A stretch of 64,000 nucleotides of DNA, from assembly GCA_037783415.1 (NCBI GenBank), contig JAZGTN010000232.1, positions 434,001-498,000 of the forward strand, read 5' to 3'. Numbering within the stretch: the first letter of the stretch is position 1; each line of letters opens with the position of its first letter. This DNA is from Leptasterias polaris. Lineage: Eukaryota; Echinodermata; Asteroidea; Forcipulatida; Asteriidae. Positions 44,111-56,960 of this stretch are shown piece after piece. The notes below the pieces were generated by a model. That model ran no database searches. It saw only the letters and a list, made by a program, of their open reading frames with translations, and had not been told where the DNA came from. Position numbers and translations under genes: made by a program.

Positions 44111-47100
44111 TAATGCGTGACATTTTGTAAGATGCGTTTAAATTTACTTGTTTCCTTTGTTAAATTGAAATGTGAAATTGCTGCATGTATAGACACATTG
44201 ACAAAGGTGCAAAACTTAACCTTTTTCGGATTTTGTATAATAATGTACATGTGTACAAGCATAGAGCTACGCAATGTGAAATGTTTGATGATTCACATGG
44301 TTAGATAGAAAGGATGTTAAGGTTGGGGAATCGTCCCACTTAAATGTACTGACTGGGGAAACACTGGGATACAAACTTCCAAACGATTTTGTAATAAGAA
44401 CCATATTGTACATATCACATTTCAAAATGGTGGGACAGGTACTTCTGCTGATTATTAATTTTCGTTCCGAGTGCTTTCATACGCGGAGATGATTATGATT
44501 GATCATTTTTGTCTGCCAGAATTAACAAGTGTTTACAATATTTGTTTCCCGCAGTGATTGTGTGCTTTAAAGTCAGTTATTTCTTTCAAAGTAAACTATT
44601 AATATTAAAATAGGTATGTACATCATAATACGTGGTGGGCCAAATTTGTTTCTTCAGATGGTGAAAAAGCCCTGCAAAATTTAAGTTGTACACAGTACAT
44701 ATATTTATAAAGTAGAAACGGCGTATACCAACAAGCCAAATATTTATTGTTATTTTGTTTCTAGCGAGGCCTCTATATTTAAATTTGATCCAGATGTGTG
44801 GGCAGTGCCCATTGTGTCTAGTTGACAGCATGTCGTGAATTTCAACAAATTATGCGTTTGTTGGCCTGTTCGATAACCCATTATTTTTGTAAATTTACAG
44901 TTTCATATCAAATTACATTCTGTACACGACAAGCATGGAGGTAACAGTGTTGTTAGCGAGCATGTTTTCGTATTTAGGCCTACACGCAGCTGCAGGCATA
45001 CATGGAGTTTTCACAGCCAATCCCAAGTTCTCACAGCCTCATACAACTCAATATTATAGTTATTTGAATGCATAATAATTACATGCAGATATTTCGATTG
45101 CAAACAAATATCGTTCAGTGATGACATTTCAGCATCATCCATGCAATCCAGAAAATAGATTTTCATTTGTGAATGCCACTGTCGGGGTTGCCATTGGTGA
45201 CCCAAGGTCTGGAATCGTGTGTCATTAAAGGTGACCACTTCTACATTTCACATTTCACATTAATACCATTAATTACAAACAAGTCAGACATTATCATGCA
45301 GATTAATTTTGAGGTTTGCAATAGGGTTGCACTGAAAATGTAGGCTCAATTTTGTAACAAAATATATATATATATATATATATTTTCTTCATTTTCATGC
45401 CCCCTCCCCCTCCCCCGAAAACAACCAACAACAAAACAACATCAACAACAACAACATTTACTCGATATTTGTGAATGGTAAATCTTTACTTGAGTAGAGG
45501 CCTTGGGTTTATAATAATTATATAGGCATAGGCAATAAGACCAATGATGTACCTTATCTTAATTCAATGCAAGTATGCCTCCACAAGCATTTAGATTTAA
45601 ACAAATATACTTTGTTGAATATGCTTTTAATATAATTATTGTATAGTTATATATGTACAACATTACCGGGGATGTATGACTTTATTAATTCAGTGCGATG
45701 AGCATATCAATACATGCATTTTCCCCGATAATTAAACTCTTAGTGTACCTTATCTTGATTCAAAGGGAGTACGCATACCGGTAGCAACAGTTTTACCAAT
45801 TACATGTAATAACTGAATAGTTTGTTTTGTATATCTGCCAATGGGAGGCAAAAACACCAAGATGGATAGCTGAGTAAACTCTGTGTAACCATCATGAAGT
45901 AAACCGTCAATGTTTTCGTTTGCACTTTGTTTTCTGTTTATTTTTAATGTCACGTGAAAGGGGAGGAAATATCACATGATGTTTTTGCCGAGCTACCCTG
46001 GCCCTGGGGAGCGTTGAAATAACAAATGATTTGCAAATCATTGCTTAAAAGCCGGAGCTTTCAATGTACAAACAATGATAATTGTAACATAGGTCTACTT
46101 GTTGTAATGACGATGCAGATTTTACTCTTTAAGTTTAATGCTGCAAGGCAATCATATTTAACCGGTTTATCATTCTTTATTTCAATGGTGCTATTTAATA
46201 ATGATTATTATATATTAAACGGTTTCACTATGTATGTTGGAATAATCGAACATGATGTCGACCTTGAGTCGTGTTTCTTTTGTTGAATGATTATTATTTT
46301 CCCCCAAATTAATAATTGTGTTATTAGAGGCCACGGTCTTTTTTGATGAAAATGATTCATGCAGAAATTCTGTTATCAGAGCATGATGCATAAACAGCAT
46401 ACAAAATACCATATTGCAATACGACAGGGACTGTATACTATAATAGTCTTTGGATTGTGCCTGTGATGATGCAATGGAACTTGGTACACAGAGTACATTG
46501 TGTATGTCACGAGAAAGATAGTTGGCTAAAGCTGTAAAGGGCCATCGCTGATGTAATTCGAACAAAATATGTAGGTATCACAACCAATGGCAGTCTTTTT
46601 GACAGTTTCCAGATTGCTTGTTATTCTACATATTTTTTTTTTCAGTGAGGACAAATCGGCAATGTCTGTGCAGCCTAATACTGATAGCTTTCTCTTGACA
46701 TGTGCCAAATGTCATGCTTGTATCATCAAAGGCACAAGTCCTCCAAATATTTCCCCTTTCTGCACCAATAATATTGATAAATCTGATATGTTATATTGTT
46801 TGTTTTATTTATTTATTAATTTTTATATTTATTTATTATTATTTCTATTTTTTATTTATTTATTTTTTATTTTTTTTGGGGGGGGAGCTGTGTTCTTTCT
46901 ATTATTACTCTGTTTTGTTTTGTTTTGGGTTTTTTAGTATAGGGGGTGTTTTTTGTGTGTTTTATTTTTTCTCATCCTCAGTTTGTCCAAACACACAAAT
47001 GGACCGTTATCGTGCTTGTATCATCTTTGCAAAGCTCCAGGGGTTACTCAATTATTTAAGGTGAAAATGCCATCATTTCAACATACGTCCTTAAATTGAA

Positions 47101-50100
47101 ATCCTAGTTTAAGACCTGTTGGTAGTCAGTGACTCTCACCCCTATTTCTGTGGCTCACTTGAGGTTTAAAATCGAGGTTCCTTTCTAGTGAAACATACAA
47201 TTTATACAGGGATACATGTTGCCGCCCGTACAAGTTGAACAATGTTTAAAACGGTGCCCCTTATCGTCGTTCCACCTTTCTTTTTAGTTTCCCGACAGGA
47301 AAGTCTGAGTTAGACCATTTCTGTCTTTATAATCAAAAATCCTATAGGGGGCCTATGCTTTACTTTGTTTTAACTCGACAACTCCCGGTGGAGCAGTTCC
47401 TTCTTTCTTTCTTGTTAATGGTGTGTGTGGGGGGGGGGGGCATGGGTAAACTTTCGCTTTTAAAGCTAACCATTTCTCCTACTGACCTGTTAAAGGGAAT
47501 GTACATCAATGTTATTTTGGAAGAGGACATTCAACTCTGTTAGAACCTACACCATGGTTCAATCACGGTTCAATTATATGAGAAATTCAGTGGAAAGGGC
47601 GCTTCACAGAAACAGCATTCAAAACATTTACATGTTTTGTTACAGGCTCTAAAACATAACTAAAATATAAGTCGGTAATACCCCTGCATTTATTATGTGA
47701 TTCAAGCGCAATTTTCCCGAAGGTGATTTAAGCAGGGGGTGGGGCTTGGGGGAGGGCTTTCGGCACGATCAGCAGTAGTCATGTATTACTATTTTATGAG
47801 AACTGAAGTGAGATTTCAACTAGAAATCTTCAACTGGTTCACGCTTCATGTTGAATTAGTTCCCCTGTGATGCTAGTTCCTGACCCGGTTTTTAAGCGAA
47901 GGAAATTCCTCATTGTTTTGATGTATTAGGGCGGAGTCCTGGTTTTGTGGCAAACCTTGATATGAACCTGTGAGTGTGATTGAGTTGTTTAGGTTTGTGT
48001 GTTGAACTTGTGTTTGTTTGGTTCTTAGTTTAGTGGGGGTGGGGGGGGGGGGGGGGGGGGGGGGGGTGGCAGAGGGGTTGATTTGCTCTAAATGTTACAC
48101 AGTTAAAAACACAAGTACCAATTTTTAACACCGGTTCCTCTGTCCATTACTGCATAGGACAAAGTTGTCAATAAAGATACAATGAGTCACCTGTAAAAGT
48201 TTCAGCTGAATGCAGTGCCCCGGAATTACGGAGGCCACGTCATTTGTTGCCTCCCATGCAAAAGTTTCCCTTACACTTTGAGATTTTCCAATGGGAGTGC
48301 TCTTTGCAAAATGAAACTGCCCTTCCCCTTTCAAAGATGAAATTCAAGGCCTGCTTCTTGTTGAGGAAACAGTATAAACAAATATATCACAGTACTTTCC
48401 TGAAGAATGTCGAGCCCATCCACGTTTGAGCGGTGACGCAGGAACCAACCGCCTTTGCGCCCGCAACCTTCACACCGCAGACGCCCCCGGTCATTTGAAA
48501 CTACAAAACTCAAATTGAGGCGAATTTGGGGATATACAAGTTTGTCGACATATGTTTTCTGGTATCTAATCAACGCGGGCATTTCAGACAAATAATTTCG
48601 CCGAACGCTTACCATCTTTAAAACAAGTAGGCTTTTGGATACAAATAAAACGCATTTTTGGGGGGTAATTACCGAAGTACTACCCATATCTTTAAACTCA
48701 AAGAAATCACCGGGTAGACAAGAAGGACAAAATGCAATTTAGACATTCATAACAAGAAGTGTTCCCGATGCCTGTACTGCAGTTGATTTACCTCCGCGAT
48801 GTACATGGATGTTAAAATAATTACCCCGTGTAGCACCACTATTCCCCGTGGAAATGTTATTTTAAGGGGTACGGCTGTGGAGTCTGGCTTTTAAGTTGAC
48901 GTATGCAGTTTGAGAGGTTATAGCCTTCCTACATGGGTTAACCTTTGAGACAGTGGGTATCTCCAAGAGTAGACTGGAAAGCAAAAAACATCACACATGA
49001 CTTATTTAGTTTACCCTTTGGTGAGTTTTGTTGTTGGTATAAATACAACCATGGGTAAGTGATAGTTAAAATGACCATTTGCTCCTTTGAAATTGTCATA
49101 ACTATGGAATCGTCGTGTATATGATAAGTTAATGTGTATGTACAGACAGTATATTTGTTTTATTCATGTGGTGGCAATATGCTTCCGTAAAAAACATATT
49201 GGTTTTTGTATTTAGTTTGTTTTTAGTTCGTATCATAAGACGGTCGCTATGCTATAGCCAGACGCTTCATTTGATGTCACTGATGAGGTAAACCTTGACC
49301 TCATCAGGGCAAATCTAGGGGGAGGTGTTTGAACTGGAATTGTTTTGTATACATTGCAGTTATATATACGCAGCGCCCCCCCCCCCCCCCGATTATTGCA
49401 GCCATTGATTTCATTTTAAACTTATAATTATGCACAAGCTACCAAAATATACTCGAACTACATGAAGTGCACACTTCATGCCCGTTTATCTTTGCCCCAA
49501 TTTGTTGTACAAACTGTGAGTCTGGTTTGGTGTAGGCCTATATCAGTCTGTTCACCGATTTCGTGATGCTTCGTGTACGATGTACATGTACTCGTTGTTG
49601 TAAAGTACGTGAGTACATGTTCGTGTACATGTTTATTTCCATCTCGGCCTGCGGTATTAGTCAATTCACTTTATTATCCTCAAATGGAAAATTAATGTAC
49701 TGTACAGTACATGTACATGTACGTTACATGTACATGTACGTTGAAAAATGAAACCACGGAACTCTGCATTTCCACACACTCTGCAAGTCCACGGTTGACC
49801 CCTCCATGGTTGACCCACTAGATCAGTGATGGCTGATCTGTGGTCTCTTGAACATGTGCTGTCCTACTATCACTCAAGATGTGTCTGTTTCTGTCATTAG
49901 GGAGACTGGGGCCACGTATGGTAGTCGGGGATTACTGCGCACGACATCTCTCCCCCCCCCCCCCCCCCCCACACTTTACAGACCTACCGCCATCCTGACT
50001 GGAGGCCTGTCGGAGGGATTATTTTACTGCTTTCTTGATAGATGGTTCTTCGTACATTTATCTAAAAACATGAACAATCTTCTCTTCGTATGACGGTCAA

Positions 50101-52661
50101 ATATTAAAATATATGGGAATGACTTATGATCCCCTAGAACCAATTACCTTTGGATTGGAAATAACTGGGAGTTTTTGGTTATGCTCCACCAGACACTTCG
50201 AAGCTTTCGAATACTATTGATAATAATTATGATAAACACTTAAAACACAATAATTATTATGGTTGCACATGTGTGGCAGTGGCCTTCATGTGTGAGATTG
50301 AGCCAAATACTTTTGGTTTATCATTTCGACTATTTATTATCACCAACCCTCCACACCTTGACGTGACAGTTATTCTGATGGGAAATATATATATTTGAGT
50401 GGAGGATTTATATATGCTACTTAAGTATGAACAATACAAGCAGTGAATTTCAGATTAAAACTAATATATTTGTGTTTTCAAATATCAATCCTGCACTTCA
50501 GTTACGGTAGGGCTATATACTATTTTATTAGTTTTGTATTTTCTAGTTAACTTCATAGGAAATTCGTGATCATAGCATTTTGGACGTGTTCAATTTGGCG
50601 GCTACGGCTTGACTAGTAGACTATTATGGCTATGGCATGCGTTGAATTATAGGACACATTGCACTTCCTGTCGTAGCCGGTAAATCGGATGCGTATAAAC
50701 TACCAGATCTGTTAACATTGCCATTTCAACGTCAGTGAGCATCTATCATAATAAGATTGTTCTAAGTAATTCAGTGGTGAGTGCATTGCATTGCAATTGT
50801 AACAAACTTGGGCAACAAGGAAACGATGAGGTACGATCCCGTTACAGGAAGCACCACAGGAAACACCACAGGAAATGTTAGTCTTCTCTCCTATATCCCG
50901 GTTTCACTTCAGACAGCCAGTCCCCGTTTCTGTATCACGTTGAAGAGGCTAATCATGAACCATTGGTTCTATCCTAAATACTTCTCATGAAAAATCTCCC
51001 CCAAACATAAATAGTTTCCTCCAGAACTATCTTTAATTTATAGAAATAGCATTTTACCACCCTCCATTCATCATTGCTTTATATTATTTCGATTGGCAGT
51101 AGCAATCCAAATAGCCTGATTATGAACTTGGGGATGTACCCCCGCCACGTGATCATAGACCGCAGATCAATCATCTTCAACCCCCCCCCCCCACCCCCCC
51201 ACCCCCCCCCCCCCCCCCCGCCGTAACTTTATGATTTTTTGATTTTTTTTCACGGATTGGTTTTACCGTGTTTAATCAGCGCTCTGCAGGGCACTGTTTT
51301 CGAATATACACCAAGGCATGTGTATGGAAGGTCACCATCTACTCATCTACCATCAGTGTTATAGCCTCCAGAATATGTTTCCATATTGTTTTTCCTAATA
51401 CCAATATAGCAGAGTAAATCAAAGGGAGAAACTGCGTGATTATGCAGTCACTCATGTGACACATGACACCCAGCACAGATCAAAGCATATAATAGCTATG
51501 TTACCTCAGCAATGTATGAAGGAGATAGGGATAATGTAAACAAAGTCATGAATATTCATTTGTGTGGATGTTCTTCCACACAGACGTGCCCCATAGATGT
51601 TTAATTGAGCACATAGAGGATATACGTGTGAATTGTTCACATCATCACAAACCGAATACCTGTGAGGGTACTCTTCGTGGACCCTTTAGGCCGGACCTTA
51701 CATGCTTAACCCGGTGACCCGAAATGTCAAATGGTTCAAACTGTGTTGCAGCATGGAGAAAAGAAAGGGATGGTTTGAAGCGGGTCATCTGGTTTTCGAG
51801 AGTTTTGTGACTTCCCAATCAAAAGCCGCTTTGTATTTTTCTGATAAACGTTTTATTTCATATCCTCAGATGTAGCAGGTATTAAGCTGTTCACAGTATA
51901 ATTACTTGCTATTGATCACGTGAGACCATGTGAGACCATGGATCTATACTTAGTAGTAATTGGAGGTCGAGAGGTCTTGTTTTTTCCTAAACCGTGGAAG
52001 AGGCGGTGTCAAGAAGATGGGGAAAACGAGAACGGAACAACACCAATCACCTAGGAAAAACATATTTACATTATTGAGACATATAACTTTGGTTGACCAA
52101 TTTATTAGCAGCGGTCTGAAGTAATGTACTTTGACTATCACATGCTTGAAATGGTGCACAAACCAAGGAGCTATAAAAATGAACCTATATAGACTTATGG
52201 GACAAATATTAGCGAAACATTTCTCACGTGACTATCTATACTCTTGCGAGGCTGCTGTTCCCGCGAAACTTCTGCTCTCAAGACTACGGCTCATTTTTAT
52301 TTAACTAAAGAGCCACCTAGTCTCGCGAGAGCAGTAGCATAGACGCACGACGGCCGTTACCGCAATAAACATTTAACGACTTGTCAACACGTCTGAGCCA
52401 AACTTTAAAGAGCACATGAGCAACTTTTATTTATTTCTTGGAAAAAAAAACCCAAAAAACATTTCAGTTGACGAGGACAGTAATGCAACACCTATCCTTG
52501 GCCTCGTGCACATTATTCAAAATGTCATTGCATTCAAATGGAAGACTATGCCAGACATTGGACGTCATTGTTATCCATGTCGTCATCATGCCGACATCTA
52601 TAGAGGTAAAACGATGATGAAACAATGGAAAACGCACAGCGCAGAGGATGAGCCAATTAAT
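44111..52661. other. long gene-free interval, simple repeats only
   Basis: No host gene is visible across 8.5 kb. It holds (AT)n at 45361-45382, a T-rich low-complexity tract at 46800-46960, a 26-base G run at 48041-48066, C runs at 49376-49390, 49952-49970 and 51181-51219, and a palindromic GTACATGTAC-rich tract at 49691-49740. Confidence 0.5.
50594..50695. repeat. GGCTACGG dispersed repeat, copy 3
   Basis: GGCGGCTACGGCTTG, ATTATAGGACAC and GTCGTAGCCGG appear in the family order; worn. Confidence 0.5.
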
Positions 52662-52786
52662 TAGCCTTTTTGAGATATGGCGGACACTATATAGGAGTAC
52701 ACTGTTTAGTTTGGGTGTATACAGACAAATTTACCCAAACCTTATAGTGTTGTAGCATAGTGTCCGCCATAACTCAAAAAGGCTTA
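52662..52786. mobile_element. fold-back MITE, about 125 bp
   Basis: The left AGCCTTTTTGAGATATGG is the inverse of the right CCATAACTCAAAAAGGCT with one mismatch, and CGGACACTAT pairs with ATAGTGTCCG. TA-like flanks fit a mariner-type MITE. Non-coding. Confidence 0.85.
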
Positions 52787-53486
52787 TGAGCAACCTTCTT
52801 TTGACCTCTAGCCGAGGGTGCCGCTCTCGAATGACGTCATGTGCTTATCGGTCTCCAATCTTACCGAATGGAGTGTAAACCCTCATTTGTTTATGTTATT
52901 TACGTTGTTTTTTTCTCATACAACTGGTATACAATAAGGCTATGAGTATAATGTGACTCATGTTATCAAATGTTGTCGAAAGATACGAAAAGGTCAAAGT
53001 TCGGGATTTCCGAGGTTTGTGTTTTCTGAACGCCGGCCGGTGCAGTTTTATGTAGAGCCTGTGGTGGTTATGGAGGTTACCACAACTATTTCTGTAAATC
53101 AAAGATTTAGGCCGTTTTTTGCTTTTAGATTTATTTATGGGGTCGTTGACGTCCAACATGGGGCTCCACAATAACCGTTAGTTGCCCAAGTTGTACTTCC
53201 ATGAACTTTCATATTGAAATTATTTTGTGTAATCCACCCTCCCCCCACCCCCCCCCCCACCCCCCCGATAGTTTCCATCATTGTAATGTGAACGAGTTTT
53301 CTGAAGTGCATTGAAACGAAAGTGAAACGTCTGGAATTGAGACAGTAACCATCCTCAGAAAGCAGAAGGAAATGAAGTAATTGTCTTGCTTTCGACGTCT
53401 CGACACACAGAGAATGACCCCGGCACTGGGTGGTTCCAGGGGTCAAGTTGTCACCCGACGACACATGTGACTCAGGTGAAACCCCT

Positions 53487-53787
53487 GGGCAAATTTTTTC
53501 TTTTTACACCTTAGCGAGGGGTTTTGTACTGTAATACTGCCAATTCCTGTCTTGAGATGAGACTACAATCATTTATGCCTATAGGGGATTAGGGTTAGGG
53601 TCAGAGTTGGGGTAAGGGTTAGGGTTAGGGTTAGGGTAAGGGTTAGGGTCTGGATTAGGGTTAGGGTTGGGTTAGGTTAGGGTTACGGTTAGGGTTTAGG
53701 GTAAACCGTAGTCTCCTATCTCAAGACGGAATTGACAGTGTTACAGTACAAAACCCCTCGCTGAGGTGTAAAAAAAAAATACGCCCC
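53487..53787. mobile_element. fold-back element with telomere-repeat core
   Basis: Arms of about 80 bp: 53487-53566 (ACACCTTAGCGAGGGGTTTT ... TGAGACTAC) are the imperfect inverse of 53708-53787 (GTAGTCTCC ... AAAACCCCTCGCTGAGGTGT). The direct repeat CCCCTGGGC lies at both outer edges (53482-53490 and 53784-53792), possibly part of a target duplication. The centre is a TTAGGG array. Confidence 0.87.
53587..53705 (+). repeat. interstitial telomeric repeat (TTAGGG)n, degenerate
   Basis: About 119 bases mostly of TTAGGG with variants (GTAAGGG, TTAGGTTAGGG, GGTCTGGA). The hexamer is the animal telomere repeat. It is bounded on both sides by the arms of the fold-back element, so it is not a chromosome end. 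Confidence 0.93.
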
Positions 53788-54324
53788 TGGGCATAGTGCC
53801 CCTCGTAAAAAGGAGACTCTGAAAACAAACCCATTTTGTTTTCCCTCTTAAAGGTGCAGTGATTGGTAATCATTGAATACACCCCTTGTGTGACGTCACA
53901 TAGCCCACACAGCGCCCTCACTGAGGTCTGTGTAGACCAAACATTGGCTGTCAGTTGTGAGCGGCGCTTATATACTTTCAAGCACGTTTATATTGGTGGC
54001 CATTGGAAGGGGTCTATCATAACGAATGCTTTAGTTCCAAACTTGAAGCCAACCGATTATTCAGTTTCAATCCATCAGAAAAATATACCCTTCTTAAATA
54101 TTTTCAGGGTCAAGAAAACTGTAGCGTTTGAATATACCCCCGCCCCCCCCCCCCCCTTTCACTCTACTGGCTGTTGCTAATTTTGATTCAGTAATCGAAA
54201 AAACCCAATCCGGCCTCAAAGACATCGCTGACAAAACATGCAGTGAATGCTATGACAACTGAATGCAGTTTTGTAAAGCGCTCTGGTTGATTCTACATAA
54301 TGATGCATTCGTTGAGGAAGGATT

Positions 54325-54806
54325 CCATAATACAAAAGCAACCCGGGTCAGAAACAGCCTGGTTAGAATTGACCCGGAATTCGGGTCATTGGGTCCCTGA
54401 CCCATTTCTGGGTCAGCCTGACAGGAAAATAAAAGTTGTCCAAAAAACAGGGTTTCAACTCGGATTGTACGTCAGTTTGACCCACTTCTGGTTCATGTTG
54501 ACACTAAGTTGACACTTATTTCAGGGCCCAATTTCATAAAGCTGTTTAGCAGAAAATACTGCTTGGAAAATTCATTTGCTTAGCAAAACATGAGAACGGC
54601 ACCAGTCGCAATAATTTTAACTTTATGGAATGTTGGCAGGTAACCTGTTTATGTTAAGCGAAGTTTTTCTGTGCTTAGCAAGCTTTTGTGCTTACAGGCT
54701 TTTATGAAATTGGGCCTGTAGGTCATCTGACTCAGGGGTCAGGCCCCACAGAACTGGGAATCAGGGTCAGCTAGCTCTAACCCGAGAGTTTTCTATCTTT
54801 AGAGTG
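54325..54806. repeat. GGGTCA-rich dispersed repeat, copy 6, split by a MITE
   Basis: Left part 54325-54521 (GGTTAGAATTGACCCGG, CTGACCCATTTCTGGGTCAG) and right part 54719-54806, ending TTTAGAGTG, the inverse of the family terminus CACTCTAAA. A 197-bp MITE lies between. Confidence 0.78.
54522..54718. mobile_element. MITE nested in the GGGTCA repeat, 197 bp
   Basis: Starts CAGGGCCCAATTTCATAA and ends TTATGAAATTGGGCCTG, near-perfect inverted ends. The interior has CTTAGCAAAACATGAGAA and GTGCTTAGCAAGC, shared in style with 24628, 56880-56960 and 60122 elements. Confidence 0.88.
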
Positions 54807-55794
54807 TATCAGTCATGGTTGTACATCACACTAGACAGTATTTTTAATGAATGTACCTTTCAGAAAAACAACTATCTCGAGACAAACAACTATCTCGAGA
54901 CACGTCGTTTCCAGCAAGCAGCCCTTGAGAGATAAGAAGGGGAAGATAAACCGTTGATTCACTCTATCTGGTGGATATCATACGTCAATCAGAATGGTTT
55001 GCGTTCCGTGTGGTCTTGGGAGTGTTTGCGACTATATCTAGTGATCAGTATTTTTAGATTAACTTAATCCTAAATTTCATTTTGGTTTCTATACCGGACA
55101 AGGGCGTCGATGGGTGGGCCCCACTTTTTAGACTGGGGGGGGGGGGGGGGGGGGGGGGGGACAGCATATCAGATGTCCCCCCCCCCCCACTTTTTGGTTG
55201 ACTGTTCATTAGAAATATGCAACAACATTTTCTTGATTTAATATTTCATTACAATTTTTGTTCAAGTAAAAGAATAGCGAACAAACGATGAAATGTTTTC
55301 TTCATTTTCATATTTTTTTCTGATGGACCACGCGCAGAATGGTATTTTGGGCCCATTTCCGCTTATATAATACAGACAATAGATGACACGTATCGTCCAA
55401 GACATGAACGCCAAAATCCCGCTTACATACCTTGTTAGCATTCAAGTTATGCGTCGTTCGTGTATGCTATAATGTACGGTACACGATCCCTCCACAAAGG
55501 AAGTACGGTTGTGTGCGCACACGTGCAAATGTGTTTCATTTTGTTACAATCGCACAACGCACAAAATGTAGTAAAATCAATTAAAATATTAAATAGGAGC
55601 AGTTTGGGCCATGACAAGATTTGTCGAAGAAGCAGTATTTTGTTTTTTCGAAGAACTACAAGCTGACACACGATAAACGCCGGACTCCCGAAGCATATTA
55701 AAAATGTGGGGTGCAAATAATGTAAGATGTATTTTTTCAAGACTTGCTCGACCGTCCCCCCTACTTTTCAGTAGCGATCGACGCCCTTGATACC

Positions 55795-56829
55795 CAGGCG
55801 CGGATCGGGGGGGGGGGGCGGGGGCACGTGCCCCCCGGGTAAAATTTGATTTTTTTTCTTTTCTTTTTTTCTTTTTTTACAATCTGCCTGCTTAAAAATT
55901 AGCCACAAGTGTGTGTGGTGTCTTTTCCCCAAGCGGCAGGATGGATTTCTTTTTCATCCTATGCCTATCAAATTTGTTTCTTTCTGCCAAAATGAATCTT
56001 TCATGATAGGGCCTATGTCACTTGTAATTGCTTAGATTTGCACGATAACATAAGCGTTTGAAACCTGACGTGCCAATTTGTCCTGGATAAAGTATATTTC
56101 ATGTCGTTCTGGCATTCAAGTAAAGACTATACACTAAGCTTGAACTATATTTTTGAATGAATATGCATGAAACCAGATATTGCAGCGACCAGATCCAAAC
56201 GCGAGATTTGTGGGATTAACAGTTTCTTTGAGTAAAATTAGAAAATTGGTATGGATCAGAAGAGCTTAAAAAGTGTGTCTATTTCTCGGTTTCAGGCACA
56301 CAGAGGCTTGATTTTTTACCCCTCAAAATGCCAAAGGCTCAGAGCTTCCGGGGGCTTCGCCCCCTGGACCCCAACCGGGGCCTCACCCCTGGACCCCACC
56401 ATCAATGTTACAGATTTTTTTCCAGTAAACTAAGAAGATTTATATAGATCTGATTTCCAAAAAGAGTGTGTCTATTTCTCTGTTTTAGGCACATGGAGGC
56501 TTGGTTTTTCACCCCTCAAAATGCCAAAAGCTCACAGCTTCCGGGGGCTTCGCCCCCGGACCCCCACCAGGGCTTCGCCCCTGAACCCCCACCATCGATG
56601 TTACAGAAATGTTTCCAGTAAATTTAGAAGATTTATATGGATCTGATTTCCAATAAGAGTGTGTCTATTTCTCTGTTTTAGGCACATGGAGGCTTGATTT
56701 TTCACCCCTCAAAACGCAAAAAGCTCAGAGCCCCGCCTGGACCCCACCCATCTTTGGTTTACCCTCTAATACAAAATCCTGGTTACGCCGTTGTGCCCCC
56801 CGGTTTAAAAAATCCTGGATCCGCCCCTG
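55795..56829. mobile_element. inner TIR element, 1035 bp, TSD ATACC
   Basis: Starts CAGGCGCGGATC and ends GATCCGCCCCTG (one mismatch). ATACC is duplicated at 55790-55794 and 56830-56834. GTGCCCCCCGG occurs near both ends. It contains the 193-bp tandem array. Confidence 0.87.
56258..56760. repeat. 193-bp tandem repeat, about 2.7 units
   Basis: GTGTGTCTATTTCTC recurs at 56273, 56466 and 56659, a constant 193-bp period. Units include CACCCCTCAAAATGCCAAA and the small hairpin GGGGGCTTCGCCCCC. The last unit is shortened. Confidence 0.88.
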
Positions 56830-56879
56830 ATACCGGATGCTGACTGTACACAAACTTGGACCATGGCCTAACTTCGTAG

Positions 56880-56960
56880 AGCTGTTATTGGTAAGCAGAA
56901 AATAGTGCTAACAGTTTTCTGCTTAGCAAAAAATAGCAGGAAACCAGTGACAGATTGTAT
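56880..56960. repeat. fragment of the AAGCAGAAAAT / GCTTAGCAAAA MITE group
   Basis: GAGCTGTTATTGGTAAGCAG, TTTTCTGCTTAGCAAAA and GGAAACCAGTGACA match the interior style of 54522-54718. Confidence 0.5.

Larger units (their letters stand above)
55099..56829. mobile_element. hAT-like element with a second TIR element at its edge (nested pair)
   Basis: The outer element spans 55099-55789: CAAGGGCGTCGAT at the left is the exact inverse of ATCGACGCCCTTG at the right. Its 8-bp duplication ATACCGGA lies at 55091-55098 and, displaced by the inner element, at 56830-56837. The inner element has landed in that right-hand duplication, repeating ATACC. The outer element contains G and C runs at 55135-55160 and about 55178-55189. 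No transposase frame is visible in either. Confidence 0.88.

Noticed and set aside
46587..47064. Hydrophobic Phe/Tyr/Leu-rich open frames suggesting membrane proteins
   Set aside because: They are translations of a T-rich low-complexity tract in two frames, with no conserved features.
53587..53705. True chromosome end
   Set aside because: The array is short, degenerate and flanked on both sides by unique and inverted-repeat DNA.
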